Of a stretch of DNA of 64,000 nt, positions 43,221-50,845 are shown in pieces; within the stretch, counting starts at the first letter, position 1; each line of letters begins with the position of its first letter. The stretch is from Solibacillus palustris (lineage in GTDB: Bacteria; Bacillota; Bacilli; Bacillales_A; Planococcaceae), in NCBI RefSeq assembly GCF_022549215.1, contig NZ_JAKZFC010000002.1, positions 248,001-312,000 of the forward strand, in the 5' to 3' direction. Under the pieces are notes generated by a model. That model saw only the letters and a list, made by a program, of their open reading frames with translations. It did no database searches and was not told the origin of the DNA. Made by a program: the position numbers and the translations under genes.

Positions 43221-43390
43221 TTCCTTCGGGGTCGGGTGAAATTCCCAATCGGCGGTGATGAGGTAACTCTAAGCCCGCGAGCCACCTTTGTGTGTGCAGG
43301 ATTTGGTGTAAATCCAAAGCCGACAGTATAGTCTGGATGGGAGAAGGAATCGTAGCACTTTTTGAAAATCTACTTTCAAAAAGTTTTTTT
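43221..43390 (+). promoter_or_regulatory. FMN riboswitch 1 (RFN element) with its terminator
   Basis: The aptamer at 43221-43349 has all RFN hallmarks: CTTCGGGG, GGTGAAATTCCCAATCGGCG, AAGCCCGCGAGCC, CAGGATTTGGTG and CCGACAGTATAGTCTGGATG, closing with GAGAAGG. A perfect terminator stem CTTTTTGAAA/TTTCAAAAAG with a T-run follows (43358-43390). It is base-for-base identical to riboswitch 2 over 129 bp, but no gene lies directly behind it. Confidence 0.95.
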
Positions 43391-43520
43391 GCCACACCAA
43401 TTTTAGGGTGGGTAAAATTTACGCATCATTTTTAACGTAAAAAATGAGGCTTATTTGGCTATGTATTCAATCCCTGTACCCTGAGTATAGGGATTTTTTT
43501 ATTTCACAATTTTAATACAT
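43391..43520. other. Spacer between the two FMN riboswitches, with two hairpins
   Basis: No gene. GCATCATTTTT/AAAAATGAGGC (one mismatch) forms one hairpin, and AATCCCT/AGGGATT (43469-43495) followed by TTTTTTT forms a second terminator-like one. The first riboswitch therefore faces two terminators before the second aptamer. Confidence 0.6.
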
Positions 43521-43750
43521 TTCCTTCGGGGTCGGGTGAAATTCCCAATCGGCGGTGATGAGGTAACTCTAAGCCCGCGAGCCACCTTTGTGTGTGCAGG
43601 ATTTGGTGTAAATCCAAAGCCGACAGTATAGTCTGGATGGGAGAAGGAAGCATTGTGCGAGATTTTTGAAAAAATACAATCAGAAGTCTTATTTGACGAT
43701 GCCAATTTTACCTCTCATCAAACTCCGACGCATTTCGTACGGGGTTTTTT
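43521..43750 (+). promoter_or_regulatory. FMN riboswitch 2 (RFN element) with its terminator
   Basis: The aptamer 43521-43649 is identical to 43221-43349, exactly 300 bp downstream. It is followed by a different expression platform: AACTCCG/CGGGGTT (43721-43746) and TTTTTT, ending 33 bp before ribE. FMN binding should terminate transcription of ribE-ribB-ribH. Confidence 0.95.
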
Positions 43751-43782
43751 ATGTTCAAGATAATTGATATGAGGTGAGTAGG

Positions 43783-44415
43783 TTGTTTACAGGAATCATT
43801 GAAGAAATCGGAACCATCGGAAAAATAGAAATGGGTACCGATGCGATGCAGCTTGAGATTAAGGCAACTAAGGTGTTAAGTGATGTACAGTTAGGAGATA
43901 GCATTGCAGTGAATGGTGTGTGCTTAACCGTTACGCAGTTTTCAAGCGACCATTTTTATGCAGATGTTATGCCAGAAACGTTTTATGCAACAAATTTAAC
44001 GTCATTACAAAAAGGTATGCCTGTAAATTTAGAGCGAGCGATGCATGCTAACGGCCGATATGGCGGGCATTTTGTCAGCGGCCATGTCGATGGTATTGCA
44101 ACGATCAGAAGTAAAAAAACAATCTCAAATGCGATTTATGTAGAGCTTTCAGTAGCAGATGTGCTACTTGAAAACTGTATTGTGAAAGGCTCAATTACAC
44201 TTGATGGCACAAGTTTAACGATTTTTGCACTTCAAAAAAATATGCTAACTGTATCACTCATCCCTCATACAAGTCATCAATCCGTCCTAGGAATGAAAAA
44301 GGTCGGGGAGCAAGTCAATGTGGAAACGGATTTGCTTGGTAAATATGTGAAACAGCATGTGCAAGCTAAATCATCCAATGTGACACGCGATTTCCTAAAA
44401 AGAAATGGATTTTAA
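43783..44415 (+). CDS. ribE: Riboflavin synthase alpha subunit
   Basis: The 210-aa enzyme dismutates two lumazines to riboflavin. Its two similar barrels are visible: MFTGIIEEIG...VNGVCLTVT in the N-half and NGRYGGHFVSGHVDGI...LDGTSLTI in the C-half. The start is TTG 43783 (giving MFTGIIEE, the universal family start) with GAGGTGA five bases upstream; the GTG at 43774 lies inside that site. First gene of ribE-ribB-ribH, all under the FMN riboswitches. Confidence 0.96.
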   Translation: MFTGIIEEIGTIGKIEMGTDAMQLEIKATKVLSDVQLGDSIAVNGVCLTVTQFSSDHFYADVMPETFYATNLTSLQKGMPVNLERAMHANGRYGGHFVSGHVDGIATIRSKKTISNAIYVELSVADVLLENCIVKGSITLDGTSLTIFALQKNMLTVSLIPHTSHQSVLGMKKVGEQVNVETDLLGKYVKQHVQAKSSNVTRDFLKRNGF

Positions 44416-44427
44416 GGAGAGGGACAA

Positions 44428-45033
44428 ATGCATACAGTAGAAGAAGCAATCCATGCGCTTAAAAAGGGCGATATTATCATTGTTGTCGATGATGAAAATC
44501 GTGAAAATGAGGGAGATTTTATTATGTTAGGCGAGCATGCGACACCTGAAAATGTTAATTTCATGGCAACGCATGGTCGGGGGTTAATTTGTACGCCGAT
44601 TAGTACAAAAATTGCCGACAAATATTCACTCACACCAATGGTTGAAGCGAATACCGATCATCATGGTACAGCTTTTACAGTAAGTATTGATTACAAAACA
44701 ACGACGACTGGCATTAGTGCCTTTGAACGTTCGGACACAATCCATGCGTTATTAGATGTAAAGAATGCGGCCGAGGATTTTAAAAGACCAGGTCATATTT
44801 TTCCGCTAATTGCAAAAGAAGGTGGGGTTGTTGTGCGACGTGGTCATACAGAGGCTGCCGTTGACTTAGCAAAACTTTGTAAGAGTGCTGAAGTGGCAGT
44901 TATTTGTGAAATTTTAAACGAAGATGGCACAATGGCAAGGCTGCCACAACTAGAACAATTGGCAACGAAATGGGATATGAAACTAATTTCAATCGAACAA
45001 TTAACACACTACGTAAAACTATCACTTGTTTAA
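44428..45033 (+). CDS. ribB: 3,4-dihydroxy-2-butanone-4-phosphate synthase, stand-alone RibB
   Basis: This 201-aa enzyme converts ribulose 5-phosphate to the four-carbon unit of riboflavin. [43 protein letters not shown] and GHTEAAVDL are the family signatures. In Bacillus this domain is fused to GTP cyclohydrolase II (ribBA); here the protein stops at the end of the first domain. GGAGAGGG precedes the ATG. It lies between ribE and ribH. Confidence 0.95.
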   Translation: MHTVEEAIHALKKGDIIIVVDDENRENEGDFIMLGEHATPENVNFMATHGRGLICTPISTKIADKYSLTPMVEANTDHHGTAFTVSIDYKTTTTGISAFERSDTIHALLDVKNAAEDFKRPGHIFPLIAKEGGVVVRRGHTEAAVDLAKLCKSAEVAVICEILNEDGTMARLPQLEQLATKWDMKLISIEQLTHYVKLSLV

Positions 45034-45047
45034 AAAGGAGCAGCATA

Positions 45048-45515
45048 ATGGGTAAAATTTTTGAAGCACAATTAGTTGGAACAAAACTTAAAATTGGTAT
45101 CGTTGTAGGTCGATTTAATGAATTTATAAATGATAAACTTTTATCGGGTGCATTAGATGGATTAAAGCGTCATGATGTAAACGAAGAAAATATAGATATT
45201 GCTTGGGTACCAGGTGCATTCGAGGCACCATTTATAGCGAAAAAAATGGCAGAAACAAAACAATATGATGCAGTAATATGTTTAGGAACGGTCATTCGAG
45301 GGGCAACAACGCATTATGATTATGTGTGCAATGAAGCCGCAAAAGGTATTGCAAAAGTGTCTTTAGATACAGGAGTACCAATCATTTTCGGTATTGTGAC
45401 GACAGAAAATATAGAACAAGCTATAGAACGAGCTGGTACAAAAGCAGGTAACAAAGGGTACGACAGTGCGATTTCAGCAATTGAAATGGCCAATTTAAAC
45501 CAAATGTTTAAATAA
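45048..45515 (+). CDS. ribH: Lumazine synthase
   Basis: The 155-aa enzyme condenses the pyrimidine and butanone-phosphate intermediates to lumazine and assembles into icosahedral or pentameric shells. [46 protein letters not shown] and [25 protein letters not shown] are diagnostic. The start is ATG 45048 (AAAGGAG upstream); the longer frame reads into ribB. Last gene of the operon; ribD and a GTP cyclohydrolase II gene are not found in the window. Confidence 0.96.
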   Translation: MGKIFEAQLVGTKLKIGIVVGRFNEFINDKLLSGALDGLKRHDVNEENIDIAWVPGAFEAPFIAKKMAETKQYDAVICLGTVIRGATTHYDYVCNEAAKGIAKVSLDTGVPIIFGIVTTENIEQAIERAGTKAGNKGYDSAISAIEMANLNQMFK

Positions 45516-45523
45516 TTCTTTTT

Positions 45524-45556
45524 AGGGATGAGTAGTAATATTGCTCATCCTTTTTT
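45524..45556 (+). terminator. Terminator of the rib operon
   Basis: GGATGAG/CTCATCC stem (7 bp, extended by A-T and G-T pairs) followed by TTTTTT. Confidence 0.75.
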
Positions 45557-45571
45557 CAATCATCTTCTAAA

Positions 45572-45624
45572 TTGACAAAAAATTTAAAATGTATTAATAT
45601 TAATATATGAATATATGCTCATAT
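45572..45624 (+). promoter_or_regulatory. Promoter and CzrA-type operator of czcD-czrA
   Basis: TTGACA (45572-45577) and TAATAT (45595-45600) are 17 nt apart. The inverted repeat ATATGA-N8-TCATAT (45605-45624) covers the transcription start. This is where ArsR/CzrA repressors bind; the repressor is encoded two genes downstream of the site. Confidence 0.75.
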
Positions 45625-45642
45625 AAAGAAAGGGTTGGTTTT

Positions 45643-46590
45643 ATGGCTGAACATCAACACAATCATTCACACGGGGCTAATAAAAAGATTTTACTGATTT
45701 CATTTGTTATAATTTTTAGCTTTATGATTGTTGAAGCAATTGGCGGCTTTCTAACGAATAGCTTGGCGTTGCTATCGGACGCAGGGCATATGCTAAGTGA
45801 TGCGGTATCACTTGCCATTGCACTTTTAGCCTTTATAGTGTCTGAAAAAGCGGTGACGATGTCAAAAACGTATGGCTATAAACGAATTGAAATTCTTGCT
45901 GCTACGTTAAATGGTGTCACGCTTATTGCAATTGCGTTATACATTTTTTATGAAGCGATTGATCGCTTTCAAAATCCACCTGAAGTTGCGACGACAGGTA
46001 TGCTTATTATTAGTGTCATCGGATTACTCGTAAACATTTTAGTTGCTTGGATTATGCTTAAAGGGGGCGACACAGAAGAAAATCTAAATATGCGCGGTGC
46101 CTTTTTACATGTCATTAGCGATATGCTTGGGTCTGTTGGAGCGATTATTGCAGCACTCTTAATGATGTTTTTCGGCTTTGGTTGGGCAGATCCATTAGCA
46201 AGTGTCATAGTAGCGGTGCTCGTACTTCGTGGTGGTTATTCTGTAACGAAAAATTCACTCCATGTATTAATGGAAGGAACACCAACTGGGGTGGACAGTG
46301 ATCAAGTAGTTAACATTCTGAATGGACATGAACAAGTACGCGGTGTGCATGATGTTCACATATGGACAGTGACAAGTGGCTTTCATGCATTAACTTGCCA
46401 TATTGTATTAGATGATGAACTGACGGTAAAACAGAGTAGCGCGATTTTAGCTCAGATAGAACATGAACTACTTCATGCCAATATTCAGCATGCGACCATT
46501 CAAATTGAAGGTAGTGCGCACAATCATTACGATTCTATTTATTGTACGGTAAAAGCAGAAATAAGCGGCCATCACCACCATCATCATTAA
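45643..46590 (+). CDS. czcD: Cation diffusion facilitator, zinc exporter CzcD-like
   Basis: This 315-aa inner-membrane protein expels Zn2+ (also Co2+, Cd2+) in exchange for protons. Six spans; the metal site DAGHMLSD (helix 2) and the matching HVISDMLGS (helix 5) give the H-x-x-x-D pairs. The C-terminal cytosolic ferredoxin-like domain includes VRGVHDVHIWTVTSGFHALTCHIV. Natural histidine clusters occur at both ends (HQHNHSHG at the N-terminus, HHHHHH at the C-terminus). ATG 45643 has AAAGGG upstream. Next to an ArsR-type sensor. Confidence 0.92.
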   Translation: MAEHQHNHSHGANKKILLISFVIIFSFMIVEAIGGFLTNSLALLSDAGHMLSDAVSLAIALLAFIVSEKAVTMSKTYGYKRIEILAATLNGVTLIAIALYIFYEAIDRFQNPPEVATTGMLIISVIGLLVNILVAWIMLKGGDTEENLNMRGAFLHVISDMLGSVGAIIAALLMMFFGFGWADPLASVIVAVLVLRGGYSVTKNSLHVLMEGTPTGVDSDQVVNILNGHEQVRGVHDVHIWTVTSGFHALTCHIVLDDELTVKQSSAILAQIEHELLHANIQHATIQIEGSAHNHYDSIYCTVKAEISGHHHHHH

Positions 46591-46602
46591 AGGGGAACAA
46601 AT

Positions 46603-46917
46603 ATGAACGAACAAATTGAAAATGTACGTCACGAACTAGATGAAGAAACATTATTTGTCGTGTCGCAACTATTCAAAGCGCTAGGAGATCCAACACGTAT
46701 TCGCATTTTAAATTTATTATGCTGTGAGGAATATGCAGTTAATGATATAGCAGAAAGCTTGAATTTAAGTCAATCAACGGTGTCACATCAATTACGTTTT
46801 TTAAAAAACTTACGGCTCGTTAAGTTCCGACGTGAAGGAACAACGATGTATTATTCTAGCGATGATGAGCATGTTATGAATTTACTCCATCAGGCGATTG
46901 ATCATGCAAAACACTAA
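46603..46917 (+). CDS. czrA: ArsR/SmtB-family zinc/cobalt sensor, CzrA-like repressor
   Basis: The 104-aa winged-helix repressor releases DNA on binding Zn or Co. [42 protein letters not shown] is the [18 protein letters not shown] the wing. The C-terminal helix [17 protein letters not shown] has ligands in the D-x-H...H-x2-H spacing of the CzrA alpha-5 site. It follows czcD by 12 bp and probably represses both through the palindrome at 45605-45624. Confidence 0.92.
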   Translation: MNEQIENVRHELDEETLFVVSQLFKALGDPTRIRILNLLCCEEYAVNDIAESLNLSQSTVSHQLRFLKNLRLVKFRREGTTMYYSSDDEHVMNLLHQAIDHAKH

Positions 46918-46924
46918 ATCTACG

Positions 46925-46962
46925 AGAACAATGCGGAGAAATCCACATTGTTCTTATTTTAT
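46925..46962 (+). terminator. Terminator of czcD-czrA
   Basis: AGAACAATG/CATTGTTCT, extended inward by GG/CC, followed by TATTTTATTT. T-run interrupted once. Confidence 0.7.
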
Positions 46963-47020
46963 TTCCTGGTAGGTATATTTATTTCTTTGTATGTATAACA
47001 ATACAAAAAAGGGCGGGTAA

Positions 47021-47455
47021 ATGGAACAGAAAACAACAGTTCAGTACATTATTATCAGTGGTGATATACCTGCAAAACAACAGTATTTAGCGTTACATGC
47101 ACCGACCGGTTGGAATGCGAATGGCTTTTTTACACCTGATCAATTGTATGAGGGAATATGCAATAGCTGGTATTCAATTGCGGCTTATGATGACCAGCAA
47201 TTAATTGGCTTTGGGCGAATTGTTTCAGATGGGATCTACCAAACATTTATTTGCGATGTGATGATTCAACCAAGTTATCAAGCGAATGGGGTAGGGAAAA
47301 AGGTAATGACAGCTTTAGTACAACTTTGTCAGCAACAAGGCATAAAATCGGTTCAACTCTTTTGTGCACCAGGCAAGAAGCCGTTTGACGAAAAGCTAGG
47401 CTTTATAGTAGGCGATATAGAGGCACCGGGAATGACGTTATTTTTGGATAAATAG
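47021..47455 (+). CDS. GNAT-family N-acetyltransferase
   Basis: This 144-aa protein has the compact GNAT core: QLIGFGRIVSDGIYQTFICDVMIQPSYQANGVGKKVMTALVQLC (motif A QANGVGKK, about residues 80-100), then KSVQLFCAPGKKPFDEKLGF. Similar small GNATs in Bacillus are uncharacterised. ATG 47021 follows AAAGGGCGGG. Monocistronic. The 220 bp downstream contain no gene. Confidence 0.85.
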   Translation: MEQKTTVQYIIISGDIPAKQQYLALHAPTGWNANGFFTPDQLYEGICNSWYSIAAYDDQQLIGFGRIVSDGIYQTFICDVMIQPSYQANGVGKKVMTALVQLCQQQGIKSVQLFCAPGKKPFDEKLGFIVGDIEAPGMTLFLDK

Positions 47456-47675
47456 TAAAGTATATTCTCAAATTTAGAGATTTAAATTTACGAGTAGTTG
47501 TCTAAGTGTATGTATACAATTGATGAGAAATCAATTGTTAATTGCTTTTCACTAATAGTTGATTGGCGTGGTGAATAAGATAGAAAAGTTGTATAGTTAT
47601 AAATGATGTCGCATCTTTGTGGGTTTCCTTGAAATATATACTTTCCTATCCTCTAATACGCAAAGGAGAGTGAAC

Positions 47676-48431
47676 ATGAGTTTACTTAGTTTATCGTTAA
47701 CATTACTATTCGTGTTTGTTCCGTTCATTCTTTCAAAAACGTTGAACCTACATTTAGAAAGGGATATTATCATTGCAACTGTGCGATCGGTTGTGCAGCT
47801 ATTTGCGATTGGCTATGTGCTTCAATTTATTTTTGAAGCGGAAAGTTTCCTTTTTATAAGTTTAATGATTGTCTTTATGCTGACGGTAGCGACGTTAAAT
47901 GCACGTAAAAAAGGCAAGGGCATTAAGGGAATTACCTGGAAAATTGCCTTAACGTTAACAACGGTTGAAGTATTTACGCAGGGTATTTTACTTGGCTTCA
48001 AGATCGTTCCAGCAACACCACAATATATTATTCCGATTAGTGGGATGCTTATAGGGAATGCGATGGTCATTACAATTCTTTTTTTAAATCGTTTTAAAGT
48101 AGAAACGGCTGCCAGTGAGGACCAAATTGAGCTAATTTTATCACTTGGAGGTACACCGAAGCAGGCGTTACATAAGCAATTAGTGGAATCAATTAAAACG
48201 AGCACTATTCCCACAATCGAAGCACAAAAAACGATTGGACTTGTACAATTACCGGGGATGATGAGCGGACAAATTATTGGTGGCGCGAACCCTGTCCAAG
48301 CGGTGCAATTCCAAATATTAATCATTTTTGGTTTGTTAACCTGCGCGGCACTGAGTAGTATTATTTTAGGTTTTTTAATTTACCCAACATTTTTCAATAA
48401 CCGCATGCAAAAGCTTGTATGGAATGAATGA
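47676..48431 (+). CDS. fetB: FetB-like ABC permease (UPF0014), possible iron exporter, orphan
   Basis: This 251-aa membrane protein belongs to the YbbM/FetB (UPF0014) permease family. It has seven spans and the signature loop SLGGTPKQALHKQLVESIKTSTIPTIEAQKTIGLVQLPGMMSGQIIGGANPVQAVQFQI near residue 150-205. In other bacteria FetB works with the ATPase FetA to export iron and resist oxidative stress. No ATPase gene lies next to it here, unlike the usual arrangement. ATG 47676 has AAAGGAGAG five bases upstream. Its location ahead of the iron uptake genes fits an iron role. Confidence 0.85.
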   Translation: MSLLSLSLTLLFVFVPFILSKTLNLHLERDIIIATVRSVVQLFAIGYVLQFIFEAESFLFISLMIVFMLTVATLNARKKGKGIKGITWKIALTLTTVEVFTQGILLGFKIVPATPQYIIPISGMLIGNAMVITILFLNRFKVETAASEDQIELILSLGGTPKQALHKQLVESIKTSTIPTIEAQKTIGLVQLPGMMSGQIIGGANPVQAVQFQILIIFGLLTCAALSSIILGFLIYPTFFNNRMQKLVWNE

Positions 48432-48443
48432 TAAACTGCTCTA

Positions 48444-48472
48444 ACATGCCTCAAATACAGGCATGTTTTTTT
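48444..48472 (+). terminator. Terminator after fetB
   Basis: ACATGCCT/AGGCATGT (8 bp, 7-nt loop) followed by TTTTTTT. Confidence 0.88.
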
Positions 48473-48593
48473 GTTTTCGACCATGAAAGATGTGAAAAGG
48501 TACAAATAGAAAAGATACATTAAGTACGAAAAATCTCCTTGAAGTATAGAGAAACTAATTTCTGTTTATTTTTGCTTTATTTCTAAATTAGTA

Positions 48594-48626
48594 TTGCAAT
48601 TAATGACTATAATGATTATCATTCTC
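48594..48626 (+). promoter_or_regulatory. Fur box and promoter of the efe iron uptake operon
   Basis: TATAATGATTATCATTCTC (48608-48626) matches the 19-bp Fur consensus at 17 positions. It overlaps a promoter candidate TTGCAA (48594-48599) -17- TATCAT (48617-48622), so Fur-Fe should block transcription when iron is plentiful. Confidence 0.85.
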
Positions 48627-48703
48627 GTATAAAAGGTGCCTTATTCATCAATTACCTATTGAACGTCACTTTTATACTCTAAAATGAAAGCAGGAAATGA
48701 GTT

Positions 48704-49579
48704 ATGAAAAAAGCAAAGTTTTATTCAGCCTTAATGGTTGGTGGATTATTATTAGCGGGGTGTGGTAATGATGAGGCCTCAAAAGAAGAGCCAGCAAAAA
48801 CAGCCCAATCAGAAAATGTTGAATCAACGGAAGTAGCACCTGATTTAACACCTGAATTACAAAGCTATCAACAATTTGCATTAGAGCAAATGGATCAGTT
48901 TTTAATTGAAACTGAAAAATTTGTTGAATTATTTAAAGCGGGTGATATTGAAGGCGCAAAAGCGGCTTATGCACCAGCACGTATGTATTTCGAACGCTCT
49001 GAACCAATTGCAGAAAGCTTTGGTGACTTAGATCCACGCATTGATGGTCGTTTGGCTGACATCGAAGAAGAAGGTAAAGGCAAAGAAGAATGGTCAGGCT
49101 ATCATAAACTTGAGTACGCGCTATGGGAAGAAAATACAACAGCAGGTTATGAAGCAGTTGCAGATCAATTATTAGCAGATACAAAAGAATTACATGCATT
49201 AGTACAAACTGTAGAAGTAATACCAGATTTAATGATTACTGGTGCAGTTGATTTATTAAACGAAGTATCAACTTCTAAAATTTCAGGTGAAGAAGAAATT
49301 TATTCACATACAGACCTATATGACTTCAAGGCAAATATTGAAGGTGCAGAAAAAATCTTTGAAATTTTACGTCCAAAATTAGAAGCAAAAGATGCAACTT
49401 TAGTGACAACATTAGATGAAAAATTTAAAGCCGTAGATGACTTATTAGCAAATTATGCAACAGCAGATGGAGGCTATGTTTCGTATTTAGACTTAACAGA
49501 TGCCGACACAAAAGCGTTAGCAGCAGCAGTGAACCAATTAGGTGAGCCGTTAAGTCAAATGGGCATCGTTGTGGAGTGA
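48704..49579 (+). CDS. efeM: EfeM/EfeO-type iron-uptake lipoprotein
   Basis: This 291-aa protein is the extracellular iron-binding component of the EfeUOB system (imelysin/M75 family). The lipobox LLLAGC (C20) predicts a membrane-anchored lipoprotein. The M75 motif GYHKLEYALWE (about residues 135-145) is present with acidic surroundings; the cupredoxin domain of the longer EfeO is absent, so this is the EfeM form. First gene of efeM-efeB-efeU, controlled by the Fur box. AGCAGGAAATGAGTT precedes the ATG (weak to moderate ribosome site). Confidence 0.92.
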   Translation: MKKAKFYSALMVGGLLLAGCGNDEASKEEPAKTAQSENVESTEVAPDLTPELQSYQQFALEQMDQFLIETEKFVELFKAGDIEGAKAAYAPARMYFERSEPIAESFGDLDPRIDGRLADIEEEGKGKEEWSGYHKLEYALWEENTTAGYEAVADQLLADTKELHALVQTVEVIPDLMITGAVDLLNEVSTSKISGEEEIYSHTDLYDFKANIEGAEKIFEILRPKLEAKDATLVTTLDEKFKAVDDLLANYATADGGYVSYLDLTDADTKALAAAVNQLGEPLSQMGIVVE

Positions 49580-49585
49580 TAGTAT

Positions 49586-50845
49586 ATGACGTCAAAGCAC
49601 GATGAAAAATGGTATAACAAAAAAATCTCTCGTCGTGACATGTTAAAGCTTACAGGGGCTGGTGTCGCCGGTGTTGCAATCGGCGCAACCGGCCTTGGTG
49701 GCGTTATGAAAGCGATGGGGCAGGATGTTTTTGAAGTAGTTGCAGATGATAGTACAACTGAAAACAAAGTGAATTTTTATGGAACACATCAATCAGGAAT
49801 TGCTACGCCTGTTCAAAAGCATATTTATTTTGCATCGTTAAATGTGTTATTCACTTCGAAGGCAGAGTTACAAGCGCTCTTACAAAAATGGACACCACTA
49901 ATGGTTCGCTTAATGAATGGCGAACTGATGGTAGATCATGCAACAAATGTTCGTGTGCCGACAGGTGATACCGGTGAAGCATCGGGTCTTGATGCAAGCA
50001 ATTTAACGATTACAGTGGGAGTTGGGCCATCGCTGTTTTCAAAATTAAATATGAAGCAGTTACAACCAAAAGCACTGAAAGATTTACCGCATTTTCCGAA
50101 AGACCAGCTACAAGAAAATTTAACGGGTGGAGATTTATGTATACAAGCTTGTGCAGATGATCCACAAGTAGCGTTTCACGCCGTGCGTAATTTGGTGCGT
50201 GCAGCATCAGGCTTGGTGGAAATTCATTGGTCACAGGCGGGCTTTAATTCATTTCCCGCAAACGAAGGAACACCAAGGAATTTATTTGCTTTTAAAGATG
50301 GTACAGGAAATCCGCTTGTAACGGACAAAAAAGCGATGAATGAAATTGTCTGGGTACAGGATGGCTGGTTAAAAAATGGAACTTATTTAGTGGCACGCCC
50401 GATTCAAATGCATTTAGAAACATGGGATCGTACGTCATTAAAAGATCAGGAAGCAACATTTGGTCGTCATCGTGAAAGTGGCGCGCCGATTGGTAAGACC
50501 GATGAATTTGCTGATTTTGATATCGAGGAAAAGGATTTAGAAGGCAAGTATATTATCCCTGAAACATCGCATGTCCATTTAGCGGTTAAATCAGGAGCAA
50601 AAATGCTAAGACGCTCGTTTTCTTATGCGTCGGGTGTACTCTCAAAAACAGGTACACATGATGCCGGCTTATTATTTATTTCGTTTCAGCAAGACCCAGC
50701 GCAATTTATTGCTGTACAAAACAGCTTAGGACGTTTAGATAAAATGAACGAATATATTACTCATCGAGGTAGTGCGGTATTTGCATGCTTTCCTGGTGTA
50801 GAAAAGGGGAGTTATTTAGGTGAAGCATTATTTAATTCGCTGTAG
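49586..50845 (+). CDS. efeB: EfeB deferrochelatase/Dyp-type peroxidase, Tat-exported
   Basis: The 419-aa haem peroxidase oxidises Fe(II) or extracts iron from haem outside the membrane. A twin-arginine signal (SRRDMLKLTGAGVAG, residues 15-29) directs folded export. The Dyp signature FAFKDGTGNPLV near residue 247 and the later REGAPIG-like segment HRESGAPIGKTDEFADFD are present. It follows efeM by 6 bp. Its 3' end overlaps the first codons of efeU by 26 bp. Confidence 0.93.
   Translation: MTSKHDEKWYNKKISRRDMLKLTGAGVAGVAIGATGLGGVMKAMGQDVFEVVADDSTTENKVNFYGTHQSGIATPVQKHIYFASLNVLFTSKAELQALLQKWTPLMVRLMNGELMVDHATNVRVPTGDTGEASGLDASNLTITVGVGPSLFSKLNMKQLQPKALKDLPHFPKDQLQENLTGGDLCIQACADDPQVAFHAVRNLVRAASGLVEIHWSQAGFNSFPANEGTPRNLFAFKDGTGNPLVTDKKAMNEIVWVQDGWLKNGTYLVARPIQMHLETWDRTSLKDQEATFGRHRESGAPIGKTDEFADFDIEEKDLEGKYIIPETSHVHLAVKSGAKMLRRSFSYASGVLSKTGTHDAGLLFISFQQDPAQFIAVQNSLGRLDKMNEYITHRGSAVFACFPGVEKGSYLGEALFNSL

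Noticed and set aside
43204-43705. Two near-identical minus-strand frames over the FMN aptamers
   Set aside because: The duplicated conserved sequence is the RFN RNA element on the plus strand; the frames are by-products.
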